Assembly: GCF_037975245.1 (NCBI RefSeq)
Contig: NC_092563.1
Location: 18,467,594-18,531,593, forward strand
DNA: 64,000 nt
Direction: 5' to 3'
Source of the DNA: Apostichopus japonicus
Taxonomy: Eukaryota; Echinodermata; Holothuroidea; Aspidochirotida; Stichopodidae
The notes under the pieces are model-generated. The model was not told the DNA's origin, did no database searches, and was given only the letters and a program-made list of their open reading frames with translations. Shown here in pieces: positions 1 to 13,663 of this stretch (position 1 is the stretch's first letter; each line of letters starts with the position of its first letter). The position numbers were made by a program, and so were the translations under genes.

Positions 1-1814
1 GTTTTACCCATTTTCATCTCCGAGATGTATATGCGACATATATGCGACATATGGCTCTCAATACATTTTCGCTTCGTTTTTGCATAATTTCATCAAACAT
101 TAAATCATACCAAAATAATTAGATATTTTGTATGGTTTTACTAAAAACGAAGTATGTTAATAAAAGTGCCTTAAAGTGGGAATAATATATTGGATTATAC
201 ACACATATTTAACATACCAATACTTTTGTCTTTTTTGGGCGATAAAATAATTTACATCAATACGTGCACCTCAATATGAAAGAATCATACACTAAAAACA
301 AAATAAATGTTCACGAAATTCTTAAAGTGCCACGAAAAGTTCCAACACGTATTATATTTTGTTTAGCTATATATCGAATATGTCCCTAAGTCGAGATGAA
401 CATTATCTCGATTATTTCGAAGGCAGACCATCTCATGGCATTTTGAGAGCTCCGTAAATATGTAATTGTCAAAGACCACGTGATACACGTGGTTAATTAT
501 TATATGATGGGAATCTATATTGGTATACACTCTAGTACATAGGGACATGCAACAACCACACTTAAACTTATATGATATATGATAAAGAGGTACAGTTCTT
601 GCATTTTGTCAACCAACTGTATTTTTTAGATACACCAGAATACTCGCAAACTGAATAGAAGATAAAATATTTATATACACAGTTAATATTTACAAAAAGG
701 TTACCCACACTTGTGCACTTTGATATATATCCGGATATATAGCTAACTTTGCTCATATGGATTTAATTTTCATACACAATATTGTCATAAAAAATTTATA
801 AACTGTTCATTTCAAGATAATACAAATTCGCTCTCTCAGAGGTCGTCCAATTGAGGAATCTCTAATTCCACCGAAAGTGATTTCTTTCATCTCAGAGACT
901 AGAATTTTCCAGAAAAATTCAGCTCAAGTCTTGTAACTAACCAGGCATTATTTCCATTTTCTTTGTACGTAATAGTCATTTAACTTGTTTTTTTCCCCAT
1001 GGAAGAGTGAAAGTTTCTTCTTCCTCGATAGAATCGCCACATGTATGCACTCACAACGACAGAATTAATCCCTTTTTTTATGAGGAATTAAGAGTAAACT
1101 CTCCGCAAGTGAACAGTACAGGGTCTCAGAAATTTGTGGATGGTCGTTTGACGAGATGGCGTCAGTATATATATACTATCTGTGAAGCACTAGGTTAAAG
1201 ATCGACGGTAGTGGAGGAACGTTTCCGTATTTTATAAGTTGACGTGTGACGTCACAGAAAAGACACCAATCACATTGCTCGACGTTTTTTTCGTGGTTTC
1301 GGAAGATGCTGGTCTTATCCGAGGCTCCAGATGTGCCACTAGTTCCAACGTTCCAGCGCCGCCCCACCGGCTGGATCAATGCAATTTATGTCCCAATCCG
1401 CCTCCCTTAGGCTATCAATATTTCATTGACTGAGGAATAAGTCGGGCGTCGAGTTTAAGCTATATTAGCTCAGTAAAAACCACTTTCCTCCTTAGGACAA
1501 ACGTGAAACTACAATACCTGCAGATGATATATACATATATAGCCTCTATTCAATGTAAGAAATCAGCCTCTAAAATCGAACGAGAACACATGGCAACAAT
1601 GTTTTCAAGTGTTCTCCGAGAACTCCAATAAAACTTGTTTTCTGTCGTTTGCTTCAACTTTACACAACAACGAATTAACAACAGCTCTAAAGACTGCAAA
1701 AAATCTTCTCTTAGGTTTTGATCGATCTCTGTGAGAGAGATTAAGATTTTAGAATGGTCCGATATTCACTCCTTTCTTACAGTAGCTAAGTGCACGAGGT
1801 TACGAGGTCAGAGT
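1..1814. other. 3' flank of the P450 gene, no gene seen
   Basis: AT-rich sequence downstream of the P450 stop codon on the minus strand. The only open frames are short and carry no recognisable domain. I did not find a clear AATAAA or ATTAAA signal for the P450 transcript close to its stop codon, so the 3' end of that mRNA is not placed. Confidence 0.5.
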
Positions 1815-1925
1815 TCATGACCTGTCAAAGACCTTTGGTTGCATTGGACTGCTTGGTCTACTGGTAATCTTAAAGTCCAAAGAGATATCTTCTCGGTGCC
1901 ATTCGAAGCGGAAATTTTGCAGAAG
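1815..1925 (-). CDS. P450 exon 9 (C-terminus, stop)
   Basis: The acceptor is TTATAG before 1925. The exon encodes 36 residues, [19 protein letters not shown] through QPKVFDRS, then TGA at 1817-1815. The final DRS resembles the C-termini of mitochondrial P450s. The phase matches exon 8 (0/0). Confidence 0.87.
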   Translation of the reverse strand, partial: LLQNFRFEWHREDISLDFKITSRPSSPMQPKVFDRS

Positions 1926-2611
1926 CTATAATAAAATAGAAAGTATAAACAGTTTATGTCAAATTTATTAGGTTTCGACCCTACCTCTAAAATTTCTATG
2001 CACATTACATACGTCATCAGAAGAAATTATATTTGGTTACGCTGCAAGTGAGTTTTACCAATACCTCAACCGATTAAACAAATATAAAGAATATTAAACA
2101 ATACTTCACACTAATTACATCAGGAATGAAAAAAACAAAGAACAAAACAGAATGAACAAAAACATCACAGCAGTATCGAAACAAAACACTCATGAATTAT
2201 ATGTTAAACACCATTAGCTCGCTCTTAACAATTACTTATTGAATATTTAATCCAATTTAATTTATTGGTTTGATTTATTTATTAACCCTTTGCCTAAATC
2301 CTTTCTTTCTGTTGCAATTTCGTATTATGATGAAACTGGTCTCCGGTCCGCATACAGTCATATATTACAAGCCTTTCACCAGGTTGAAGCGAGTTCGACG
2401 GAAAATGCATTTTTGTGAAAGCTATCCAAATTACAGACCAAAAAAAAAACCCCTCAAGTTCGGCAATTGTGTCTCAATTTAACGTAAGCATGAATAAGCA
2501 ATTATTGTAGTCAACCTAGCCTGAGCTTTCTAGACTGGAAAAGATGGCGCTATTTAAATACAAACGATTCTCCAAGTGCCAATTGTGTTGCTATTATGTG
2601 TGTAGCCTACA

Positions 2612-2646
<35 letters not shown>

Positions 2647-5600
2647 ATGTCACAATATAAAGATTTTCATACCTTGACAAGTCCCGTGTGGATTTGCTGT
2701 TCAGCGAATCGTTTCCCCAGGCAACCGCGAAAACCAACGCCAAAGGTTATAGTAAGATATGGGTTAGCTAGGATGCTCCTGTCTGCCGCCCTCAGCCATC
2801 GTTCAGGCTGAAACTTCTCAGGCTCGGGTACATATTCAGACATCATTCCAGCCACTGCGTGGATTCTAATAATTGACTGAAAATTTATAATGATACAAAC
2901 AGTTAAAATAACTGAACGAATATTGGACCAATGCGGCTCATTGTCAGAAGACGAACCGGTTCTGGGTCTTCAGACGGGAACTGTAAAATCAGTAAGTATT
3001 TTCCTCAAAAAAGGTACCTGTTGCCTATTGCAAGTACAAGATGCATTTTAAGAAGTGCATTTGATTTTAAAGCAATTTGACCCAGAGGTGAAACCGAGAT
3101 GGAGTTTGAAGCATTTGCAATGAAAATGTTTTCGTTCTGTAAATGAAACTATTTTCATTTTTAATCTTTCAGTGGAGTAGTTTTTAAATGCCGTTTTCCG
3201 GACTCCGAACTCTCAATGAGTTCTTATATCTACATCACTTTAGGTTTCATTACGTGATTGATTTAAAGCGCTATACTGTTGTCACTTACGTTGGCTGGAA
3301 TATTATATCCAGATAAAGTAATATTCTTGTCCAATATTCTTGACGTACCGTCGATAGTTGGAAATAGCCTGTTCAGGAAATAACGAAATAAAAAATATTA
3401 AATTAACCACGAGGGACATCTCAAACAAGTGGTATTTATTTCATAATTTCTAAATTTAGGCTCAATGTAGAAATCAAATCTAACAAAAAAAAAAGAAGAT
3501 TTTGTTGAATTGAAGAGAAGTGAAAGACAATGATCGTTGCAGGAGAGAAAGGAAAGACAAGAAGGGGTCTACAGGAGCCTATATGAGACCTCACACAACT
3601 AACTCTTAGTGCCCTTGTATGGAGGTAACATCATGCACCCAACACATTATTTCACTCACAGAAAATACGACTAACGAAATCTACTTTCCTAGACTGAAAC
3701 CTTGATATCATCTCTCAGCTGGTCTAATTGGGTGGTTCAGGTAGTTTTCAGGTTTACAATAAGGTTGACAGGTTATAAACTTAGGAATGGTAGATTCGAA
3801 AATATGAGGGCAGTGTTCCCGAAGAGTGTTAATGAGGGCAGCAATGCAAGAATGTTATACCGATTGTTACAGGCTACCTATATAGGAGTGTGTATATGTA
3901 AAAGGAGACCGATAAGAAATAGAACTGCATGTGCCTGCAAATGCGCAGTATTGTAGTGCGTGTGGGGTGCTTGCAGTATTAGGAAAAACTTTTCGGTTGT
4001 TCATGCTGTTATTTTTTGGGCGGACAACACACCAGGGAGTATAGTCATGTAGGTACCTACAAAGTAAGGGCGCTTGTGAGCGTCGTGACAGGCTCAGAAA
4101 AAGTTGGCTACGCTGGTAGTCTCTGAAACTGCAAATGTACAGAGACTATATGAAACTTTAAGTTTCAACTTCCAGTCATGTAGGTATCGTTCACTTGGTC
4201 AGAATTGTCGAGACTGTAGCGCGCACGCGCACTACAATAACAAAGCAAGTATACTTGAACGGTAAATTCTCACCTCGCAGATTCCTTGACACACGCTTTG
4301 AGGTATGGTAGCATCTGAAGTACTTCCGGTGTAACAGGTTCATCGGGAGACAAAACACGTGATATCTCTTCGTAAACTTTCTCTTGGCATTCTGGATTTT
4401 TCGCGAGGTTGTATATAATAAATGAGAACGTACTAGACGTCTATGCAAAAACAAAGAAAGAAAAAAAGATGAATTTTCACATTAACATGACTGTAATGAT
4501 TGAATATAACGAATTATAATAATTTATGGCATATCGGACAGTCACGTAACCACAAATCAGAGGGTGGGGTTTGGGCGGGGGGGGGGGGGTGGACTAAGTT
4601 TTGGGGAAGGTTGTGGAGAAAGAAGGGTGAGGATATAAGTGTGGAGAGGGAGAAGTGTGGAGGAGAGGTTATGGCGTATACAAGGGGTGTGGGGTATGAT
4701 GGTCACGAAGTATCGGAGTGGTTGAGAAAAAGGAGTGTTGTGGAGGTTGCTAAGGGGAAAATATGAAGGAGGAGGGCAGTCGATTACAAGGATGTCGAGT
4801 AGAAGGGGTGTTAAGGAGGGTGTGACGTTACAGGAGTAGGAATTAGCAGAGGTGTTCAGGAGGAAGGATATGGAGAAGGCGCGTGGAGATGAAGGAGGGT
4901 TGGGTTGGTAAATGCCTGACTTTTTACCGACGAATGTGAACACTTTCTTTAAAAGTAGGAAAGTATGACGGAGGAAAGAATTGGAGGTGGTGGTGGTGGG
5001 AGGGGAGGGGGGGGGAGTTAGTTAATATTTTGCCCCTGGTTAATGAACGAAATATTAAATTTGTATTTTTCAGACTTAGTCTGTTCGTTGTTGTCACGGA
5101 AAGCAGTCATAGAGATGTTTATTTTGATGTACTGTAAAATGTCGATACAAGGTACCGGTAGTATCTGACAGATAAAATACACTTCACAAACTTAACATTT
5201 ATCACTGAACGTCATTTTCTAGTAACGAAGGAAATTCTCAATTTTATATTTACTCTTTGCCGTTATAACTGAATCGGCATTTTGCTTGTCATGTATACAG
5301 TTAGGTTTATCTCTGTATGAATTGATTTGATCAGTGAACATTTGAACGCTTAGGATAATGTTTCTTATGATACAGGGAGCACACTGCTTCATATTCCCCC
5401 AACGCGAATGCCCATGCTATCGTAAATGCACTAATTCAAGCACTTTGTTTGCATGGCAGAGTCCCACTAGCATACTAATGACGCTGTGAAAACTCTTCAC
5501 AATATATAGCAGAAACCGTTCTAGGTTTACCTTGAACTAATACTAGCCTATTTTCATACGTTACTTAATCTCTGACTCGTTGAAAATGAGACCTATAAGA

Positions 5601-7328
5601 AGAAGAAATGTGCAATTTATTGTGGGGTGCAAAACTAGTCTCCTTCTATTTTGTAATTTAGAACTTGAATTACTTCCCATAGTTATTCAGGTTGCTTGTG
5701 GTTGATGTTTGTTTTTGTTGGGGGTACGTGTTGTTGGCTCAATTTATTATAATTGATGGATATAAGGATTTGCAAATATTGCTACTTAAGTAATAATAAT
5801 AATAATAATCATAATAATAATAATATACTAATAATCAGCATTTATATTTTACGACGCTTATGCGACCACAAATGATGGAGAAACCCGAAAGGGCTTATGG
5901 ATTACAACTTACACGTCCGGTGGCTTCCGATTCAACAGTTTAACTCAACTTTGGAATCTTTTCAGTTTAGAAATTAATTCCAGTTGGGAAACACCGTAGA
6001 TTGCTCTTGGATGAAAAACCCACCCTACTATGATCCGGCCGGGTATCGAACCCGGAACCTCCCGATTGCTAAAGTTCTGAAGTTTGCAACACTTTAGTCT
6101 ACCTACCTATCGTTGCTTTCGCTAACAACGATATGTTTACACTCACCATTAAAAAATGATAAACAAAGGAAATTAAAAACTTTTACCTCTGCAGAGTGAC
6201 AATGTATGCTATCACAGATTGTCAAAACTGCAGCGCGTTGTCGTTATACAATTACTTTCGAATCTTCCGAAGTAGGGACATTTGTCCAACCTTTATATGG
6301 GGAGGTTGTTTACCCCAGACATTTTTTTGTCTTGTATACTAAATAAGATTGATGGATTTCATTCTTGTTTTAAAAGGATAAAATTGACTCACTGTGTCGA
6401 TCGCTCCTAGTAAGAGGTCATTCAAAAGGTCAGAGATCATTTCCGGTCCGACGTTACTATGTGTGACAAGCAACGTCTCTAAGAAATTGGCTTCCCTGAC
6501 CAACGGCTGGGAGTCGGATGGTGCTCGAAATTCCCGTGACATGCTATTAATAGTATCATGGACGTATGATAGCATGAATCTGAAGAAGATAAGAAATGAG
6601 AAACAAGATGGAGAGAAGTTATAGAGACACTTGTCGCATCAGCATGATTACGTCATAAAATAATAGAACAACTTGGGATAAATCTCACTCCAGTTGAATT
6701 CGACAGATACCGACACGACCCGGCTCAATTCGACCGACGTAACGTCGATAACCGTTTAAAGCGTTGCAGCGTCAGTGTTCTTATGACTACGACTGATTAA
6801 GAATAAGTCAGTTTTAAGTCACGTTGGCTGAGATCTGGACGACTTAACATGTTACGTGTTCTAAATAGTGACAGCAGGCGGTGACTGTCGTACAGTGTGG
6901 GACAGGATTAGGACTACACAACTGCTTAATGTCGACAACTTGATGCAACCAATCATAGGGGAATAACGTTCCATGTCCAATATAAGTGCAACCGATGGGA
7001 GTTCACTAATGACTATACGTCTAAATTAGCTATAATGACGTCATCGGTCGTATAGATGAGAGCGTTACGTAACATTTGTAAACCTGGATCAGATCTGCTA
7101 AGGCAGCTCGTTGCGTTGGGTTTGGAAACTTGATCACATTATGCGATACTGATAATATCCCATAAGTGTGGTTCATTAGCTTCCCTAGTGCTGTTTTACT
7201 TCAAAAAGAGAAAGATTGTAAGAAATATATACAAAATTCAGGTTTGCAATATCTACACATGATTAATAATATGTAGTGAGTGAGTGATATGTATATATAT
7301 ATATATATATATAAATATAAATAAATAA

Positions 7329-7365
<37 letters not shown>

Positions 7366-7406
7366 AATATATTTATATATATGTATATATATATATATGT
7401 ATATAT

Positions 7407-7450
<44 letters not shown>

Positions 7451-10400
7451 CTATACATATTTCTATATATATTTCTATATATTTAACTCACTCGAAAAAG
7501 AAATCTTGTGCAGCAACAAATTTTTTCCACGTTTCGTTGTATATGCCAATCTTGTACAGGGGGAGTCCATATATGAGATCGCCGAGACCATTGAAGAAGT
7601 GAATGGCAGATGTGATGACCCTCTCGGCTTGAGGGCTGAGATTTTGATCCATGCAACCTATTCTGCTATCCAAGACAACACTTCCTAAAGCTGAAACGAG
7701 AAGGAGGGAGGAAAGAGAACGAGGTTAAATCGGCGTGAAATATCCTTTATAATGTTCATGCACTTTGTTTCGTACCGTCTCTGTAATACCTTATAAAATA
7801 AGACTGGTTTTGTATGTGAGAAAGTGCTCCCTTTCTACCCACCACTTTCCCTACCCCTTACACCAAGGTTGTCCAACCTTTTGCAGAGGAGGGCCACATG
7901 GAATGATTATGATGAAGGAGGGGGCCGCATAAACCCTACGCTCGATTTTCGATTTCTTGCCCGAAGCCCAAGGCAACAAAATGTGAGCACTGCGCGCGGA
8001 GCGCACTGATTTATTTTCCTTCCTGATAAAACAGATGAATAAAGTCCAGCCCCCCCCCCTCCGCTGAGAGTGTCACACAAACTGACCTGTATGCAGTTTT
8101 TTGGACCCAGAAGGTTCGAATGATTGATTATATAGCTTCAAATTGTTATCAATAAATCTGCTCACTAAAATTTCGCACCGTAGAGCATCTCTGGCGGGCC
8201 GGACGCAACCCTGCGGTGGGCCGGACTGTGGCCCGCGGGCCGTAGGTTGGACAACCCTGCTAGGCTTACACCGTCGATACACGTACGCGCAAAGAGGCAC
8301 AGTAGCATATTAGATTGTTACAACAGTGTACTTCCTATATATGAGGTTATAATTGCTAATTGTTTGCAAAGAGTCAAGGCTTGACGACGCAAATCAAAAT
8401 AGAGCGACATAAATATATATTTTTTTGCGCAACCAATTTCAGGACGGCGGTGAAATGGCTAGTTAAAGATTGAACCCGACTGACCATTATTTGGCCTCAT
8501 TGTTTTGCTAGCATATTTTGCATGGCATTACACGATAACTTTTAACTGTTCTCCTCAGAACAAAGATATGAAAGTTATCCTATATATGACTAATATTATA
8601 ACCAACACCATTAATAACAAATGAAACCTAATGTTCATTAAAGCGGTCTTGGTCACGTGATTTTTATTTACATCACGTGATTCCATTGTAATATAGCTTA
8701 GACTGATATAAATGTACACACAATCTTGTATGTACAAATTATTACCACCAAATCTAACTTACCTGCATGGTGATTGAGAATTAAAATTAAGGGTTCACTT
8801 TTTTAAATTTTTTATATATTAATTAAATGCAAGCATCAGCTCCAGCTACAATTATACTGCCCTTGAACTACACTAACACCAAGGCCACCCGTAAAATCAG
8901 CAGATATGTTACCTATGTAAGTCATTAAATAGAGATCATACTTCTAGTTCCAAATCTATGCACGCAAACTTAAACTTGATTGATTTTTGTCAATTTTTCT
9001 CGTCAAAAGATTCGATTTTTTTCATACAAGTATTAGTATTTCTATGGCAGTAGCGTGTCAACGTTATGAAGGGAAAGAGAGAGAAAGCAAAACGGAAAAT
9101 GTGGGTCACCCTGTGATCCGATTTCTGGAGATTTTCAAGGTCTAACTATCAACCCTTAAGTCTGAACACACTTCTGTGGGCACAGATATTTTGTCCACCT
9201 GTTTTCACTTCCTTAAGAAGAAACAAAGGAGGCAAAAGAAAGTAATATATTTAAACAAATAATTCGTTTATAATAAACTATTCACTATGGGCTAACCGTC
9301 TGAGGTAAGGAGATATTTATCATTCTCACAGGGTCAAACATCTTAACGTTACAATTTGTGTTGATTTGGCTTTAATCATTTGATATAATACTCCAGCATT
9401 TCAAGAAAATATAGTTTCATGCAAAAAACCTAATTTGCTCCTTAAGTCCACCAAAATGGCACCAGGAATGATGTAACTCGGCATAGAAATGTTGGCAAAA
9501 GAAATAACATAAATGATGTGTGTGGGACACAAAATATTCTATGTGTAGAACGCAAAATATTCTGTGTCTTGAGTACAAAATGTTCTCTTTGAAGGACACA
9601 ATACTATATTCTTCTGTGTGTAGAACACAAAATATTCTGTATTGGAACAAACTGTGAAAATATGTAATGACATGTTTGTTAGGAGCAAACCCAAATGATT
9701 TTAATCTCAGAGGTTTATTTAGTAATAGTAGTTTTACTTTTACAGATTGAGGTGAATAAAATGTTTGTATTGAACTGTACAATGGTATCGCCAGAGAGAC
9801 ACAAGTTCAACTCAACGCTGTAACTGTACAACTTGAAATGGCTTGGAAAGTAGGTTGCCATTGTGAATTACTGTATAGGAAAGTAGGTCACTCTATGAAC
9901 GGAACTTCCATTGTCATTTCACAAATTAACGTTCCCCACTAGGCAAGCAAAATGAGCAGACAATATATCCTGAGTGGGATTATATGAATGCAAATATAAA
10001 CAGCCAGCAGATTGACAGAAACCACCAGAAAATCATTATTATCGATATCACAGATTGAGCGATTAAACAACTGAAGGTTCGCAGTACTTTCGAAAGTAAA
10101 TTCTCATTCTTAATACCGTACCGTATATCTTAAACTGTACCCTGCAAAATACAACATAATTACCAAGGTATTACAGGTAATATATATATACATATTTTGT
10201 CTTGATTTGCTTAGGTTTCATTTTTGAATCGAACATTGTGTCCAAACTCGACCTGACCGCCTTTTTTTGGCGACTGATGACGTCATAAAGGATTATTTTG
10301 GAACATATTTGTCCTTTCAAGGAACTTTGTCATGAAATTGGTTGGAAGAACAAAATACGAAACTGGGTTGCTTTGTTTCCCCCCGCCTCCTTTTTTTCCA

Positions 10401-13400
10401 CGAATTCTTTGATCGCATGAATTACTTTCATCCCTTACGTGAGAAGGGGACTTATGGAGTATAGAATAATAAAGAGAAGGGGGGGGACACAGGGGTGAAA
10501 AGGTCGACCCAGTTCATCATTTCAAGCTAAAATGTGTGCATCTAATGGCATTTTCATTGTAGAAGAACTATCGACATCTCGAATATAAATGTTAAGTAAA
10601 ATCGAAGTGGAAGAAGGGTTTGGGGGGGGGGGTGGGACAGGTGTGGGTGGGTATAGGGAAATGGCGGATAAAATTAAAGCCATAATTGGTTCCCAAAATG
10701 AATTACATGCAGTTGTCTCAAAGTCCAAATTTAAGACAGAATTTATGTCTGAATCTCGTTCAATTTCTCGTTCACATTAAGTCACTGTATCGGTATAGAC
10801 GAACGTTATAGCATACGAAATCAATACGTTAATTACTTTCTGGAGTCCATCGAAAATACTTATTTTATAGAGTACATGGTTTAGTTACCTTCTAGAGTCC
10901 ATCGTTTGTTTCTAGATCTCATCGAAAATACTCATTTGATAGAGTCCATGGTTTAGTTACCTTCTAGAGTACATCCGAGTCGTTTATTTCTAGATAACAT
11001 CGTTAGTACTTATTTTATAGAGTACATCGTTTAGTTACCTTCTATAGTACATCGTTTAGTTACTTTCTAGAGTCCATGGTTAGTACTTACTTTCTAGAGT
11101 CCATGGTTAGTACTTACTTTCTAAATCTCATTGTTAGTACTTACTTTCTAGATCTCATCGTTAGAACTTACTTTCTAGATCTCATCGTTAGTACTTACTT
11201 TCTAGAGTCCATCGTTAGTACTTACTTTCTAGATCTCATCGCTAGTACTTACTTTCTAAATCTCATTGTTAGTACTTACTTTCTAGATCTCACCATTAGT
11301 ACTTACTTTCTAGATCTCATCGTTAGTACTTACTTTCTAGAGTCCATCGTTAGTACTTACTTTCAAGATCTCACCATTAGTACTTACTTTCTAGATCTCA
11401 TCGTTAGTACTTACTTTCCAGAGTCCATCGTTAGTACTTACTTTCTAAATCTCATCGTTAGTACTTACTTTCTAGATCTCATCGTTAGTACTTACTTTCT
11501 AGATCTCACCATTAGTACTTACTTTGTAGATCTCATCGTTAGTACTTACTTTCTAGAGTCCATCGTTAGTACTTACTTTCTAGATCTCATCGCTAGTACT
11601 TACTTTCTAGATCTCATCGTTAGTACTTACTTTCTAGATCTCACCATTAGTACTTACTTTGTAGATCTCATCGTTAGTACTTACTTTCTAGAGTCCATCG
11701 TTAGTACTTACTTTCTAGATCTCATCGTTAGTACTTACTTTCTAGATCTCACCATTAGTACTTACTTTCTAGATCTCATCGTTAGTACTTACTTTCTAGA
11801 GTCCATCGTTAGTACTTACTTTCTAGAGTCCATCGCTGGTACTTACTTTCTAGATCTCATCGTTAGTACTTACTTTCTAGATCTCATCGTTAGTACTTAC
11901 TTTCTAGATCTCACCATTAGTACTTACTTTCTAGATCTCATCGTTAGTACTTACTTTCTAGAGTCCATCGTTAGTACTTACTTTCTAGATCTCACCATTA
12001 GTACTTACTTTCTAGATCTCATCGTTAGTACTTACTTTCTAGATCTCACCATTAGTACTTACTTTCTAGATCTCATCGTTAGTACTTACTTTCTAGAGTC
12101 CATCGTTATTACTTACTTTCTAGAGTCCATTGTTAGTACCTACTTTCTAGATCTCATCGTTAGTACTTACTTTCTAAATCTCATCGTTAGTACTTACTCT
12201 CTACATCTCATCGTTAGTACTTACTTTCCAGAGTCCATCGTTAGTACATACTTTCTAGATCTCATCGCTAGTACTTACTTTCTAGATCTCATCGTTAGTA
12301 CTTACTCTCTACATCTCATCGTTAGTACTTACTTTCTAGATCTCATCGTTAGTACTTACTTTCTAGATCTCATCGTTAGTACTTACTTTCTAGAGTCCAT
12401 GCATGGTTAGTACTTACTTTCTAGATCTCATCGTTAGTACTTACTTTCTAGATCTCATCGTTAGTACTTACTTTCTAGAGTCCATCGTTAGTACTTACTT
12501 TCTAGAGTCCATCGTTAGTACTTACTTTCTAGATCTCACCATTAGTACTTACTTTCTAGATCTCATCGTTAGTACTTACTTTCTAGAGTCCATCGTTAGT
12601 ACTTACTTTCTAGAGTCCATCGTTAGTACTTACTTTCTAGATCTCACCATTAGTACTTACTTTCTAGATCTCATCGTTAGTACTTACTTTCTAGATCTCA
12701 TCGTTAGTACTTACTTTCTAGATCTCACCAGTAGTACTTACTTTCTAGATCTCATCGTTAGTACTTACTTTCTAGGGTCCATGGTTAGTACTTACTTTCT
12801 AGAGTCCATGGTTAGTACTTACTTTCAAGATCTCATCGTTAGCGCGTACTTTCTAGATCTCATCGTTAGGACTTACTTTCTAGGGTCCATCGTTAGTACT
12901 TACTTTCTAGGGTCCATGGTTAGTACTTACTTTCTAGAGTCCATGGTTAGTACTTACTTTCTAGATCTCATCGTTAGTACTTACTTTCTAGATCTCATCG
13001 TTAGTACTTACTTTCTAGGGTCCATCGTTGTATTTGCCTTATAAAGTCCGGAACTTCTCCATCTGGTGTTCTGATATTTTTTACCAGCTGACAGAAATCT
13101 TCCGCACATTTCTCTGTTTTCGGTAGGTACGTATTTAGTTGGTCTGGTTTGAATAGCAGGTGGTTGAATGGTTGTCGGAGTCTTCGCCATTCGTCTCCTT
13201 GACTACCAAGTTAAAAGAGAAAGCAAAACACAGATTTCTTTTGGTGAGTCGTGATGCTTTAACTACGAAAAATGGCAATTACTGACCTATAGCTTCAATG
13301 GGTCAGAGGGAGGTACATATGTGGGTGGGTGGGTGGGGCTGCGTAGAACTCATCCTTGACCTACCGAATGAACTTTTCGTTGAACAAATGTTGTTTACTC

Positions 13401-13566
13401 GAGTTGTAGGTCTTTTTTTCACAACGAACAGTACGTACTAGCGCCATCTATATCCCTTTATAGCGACATCCTCAACAAGTTTCTACATGTACACTAAAAC
13501 ACGATATCCCTCAACACTTGATGGATGGCTGTATAATGTCGTTGAGCGGAGAAGAATTTCAAGCAG

Positions 13567-13663
<97 letters not shown>

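Noticed and set aside
4557-4943. 128-codon minus-strand Pro/Ser/Leu-rich ORF
   Set aside because: It lies in P450 intron 5 within a G-rich skewed tract that depletes stop codons on one strand. No domain.
11060-13022. CRISPR-like array of short repeats
   Set aside because: Units are contiguous with no unique spacers, and the host is clearly a eukaryote.
11076-13044. Two long plus-strand ORFs (444 and 213 codons) of a nine-residue repeat VSTYFLDLI
   Set aside because: They exist because the 27-bp minisatellite period is a multiple of three. The array is in a P450 intron and on the opposite strand.
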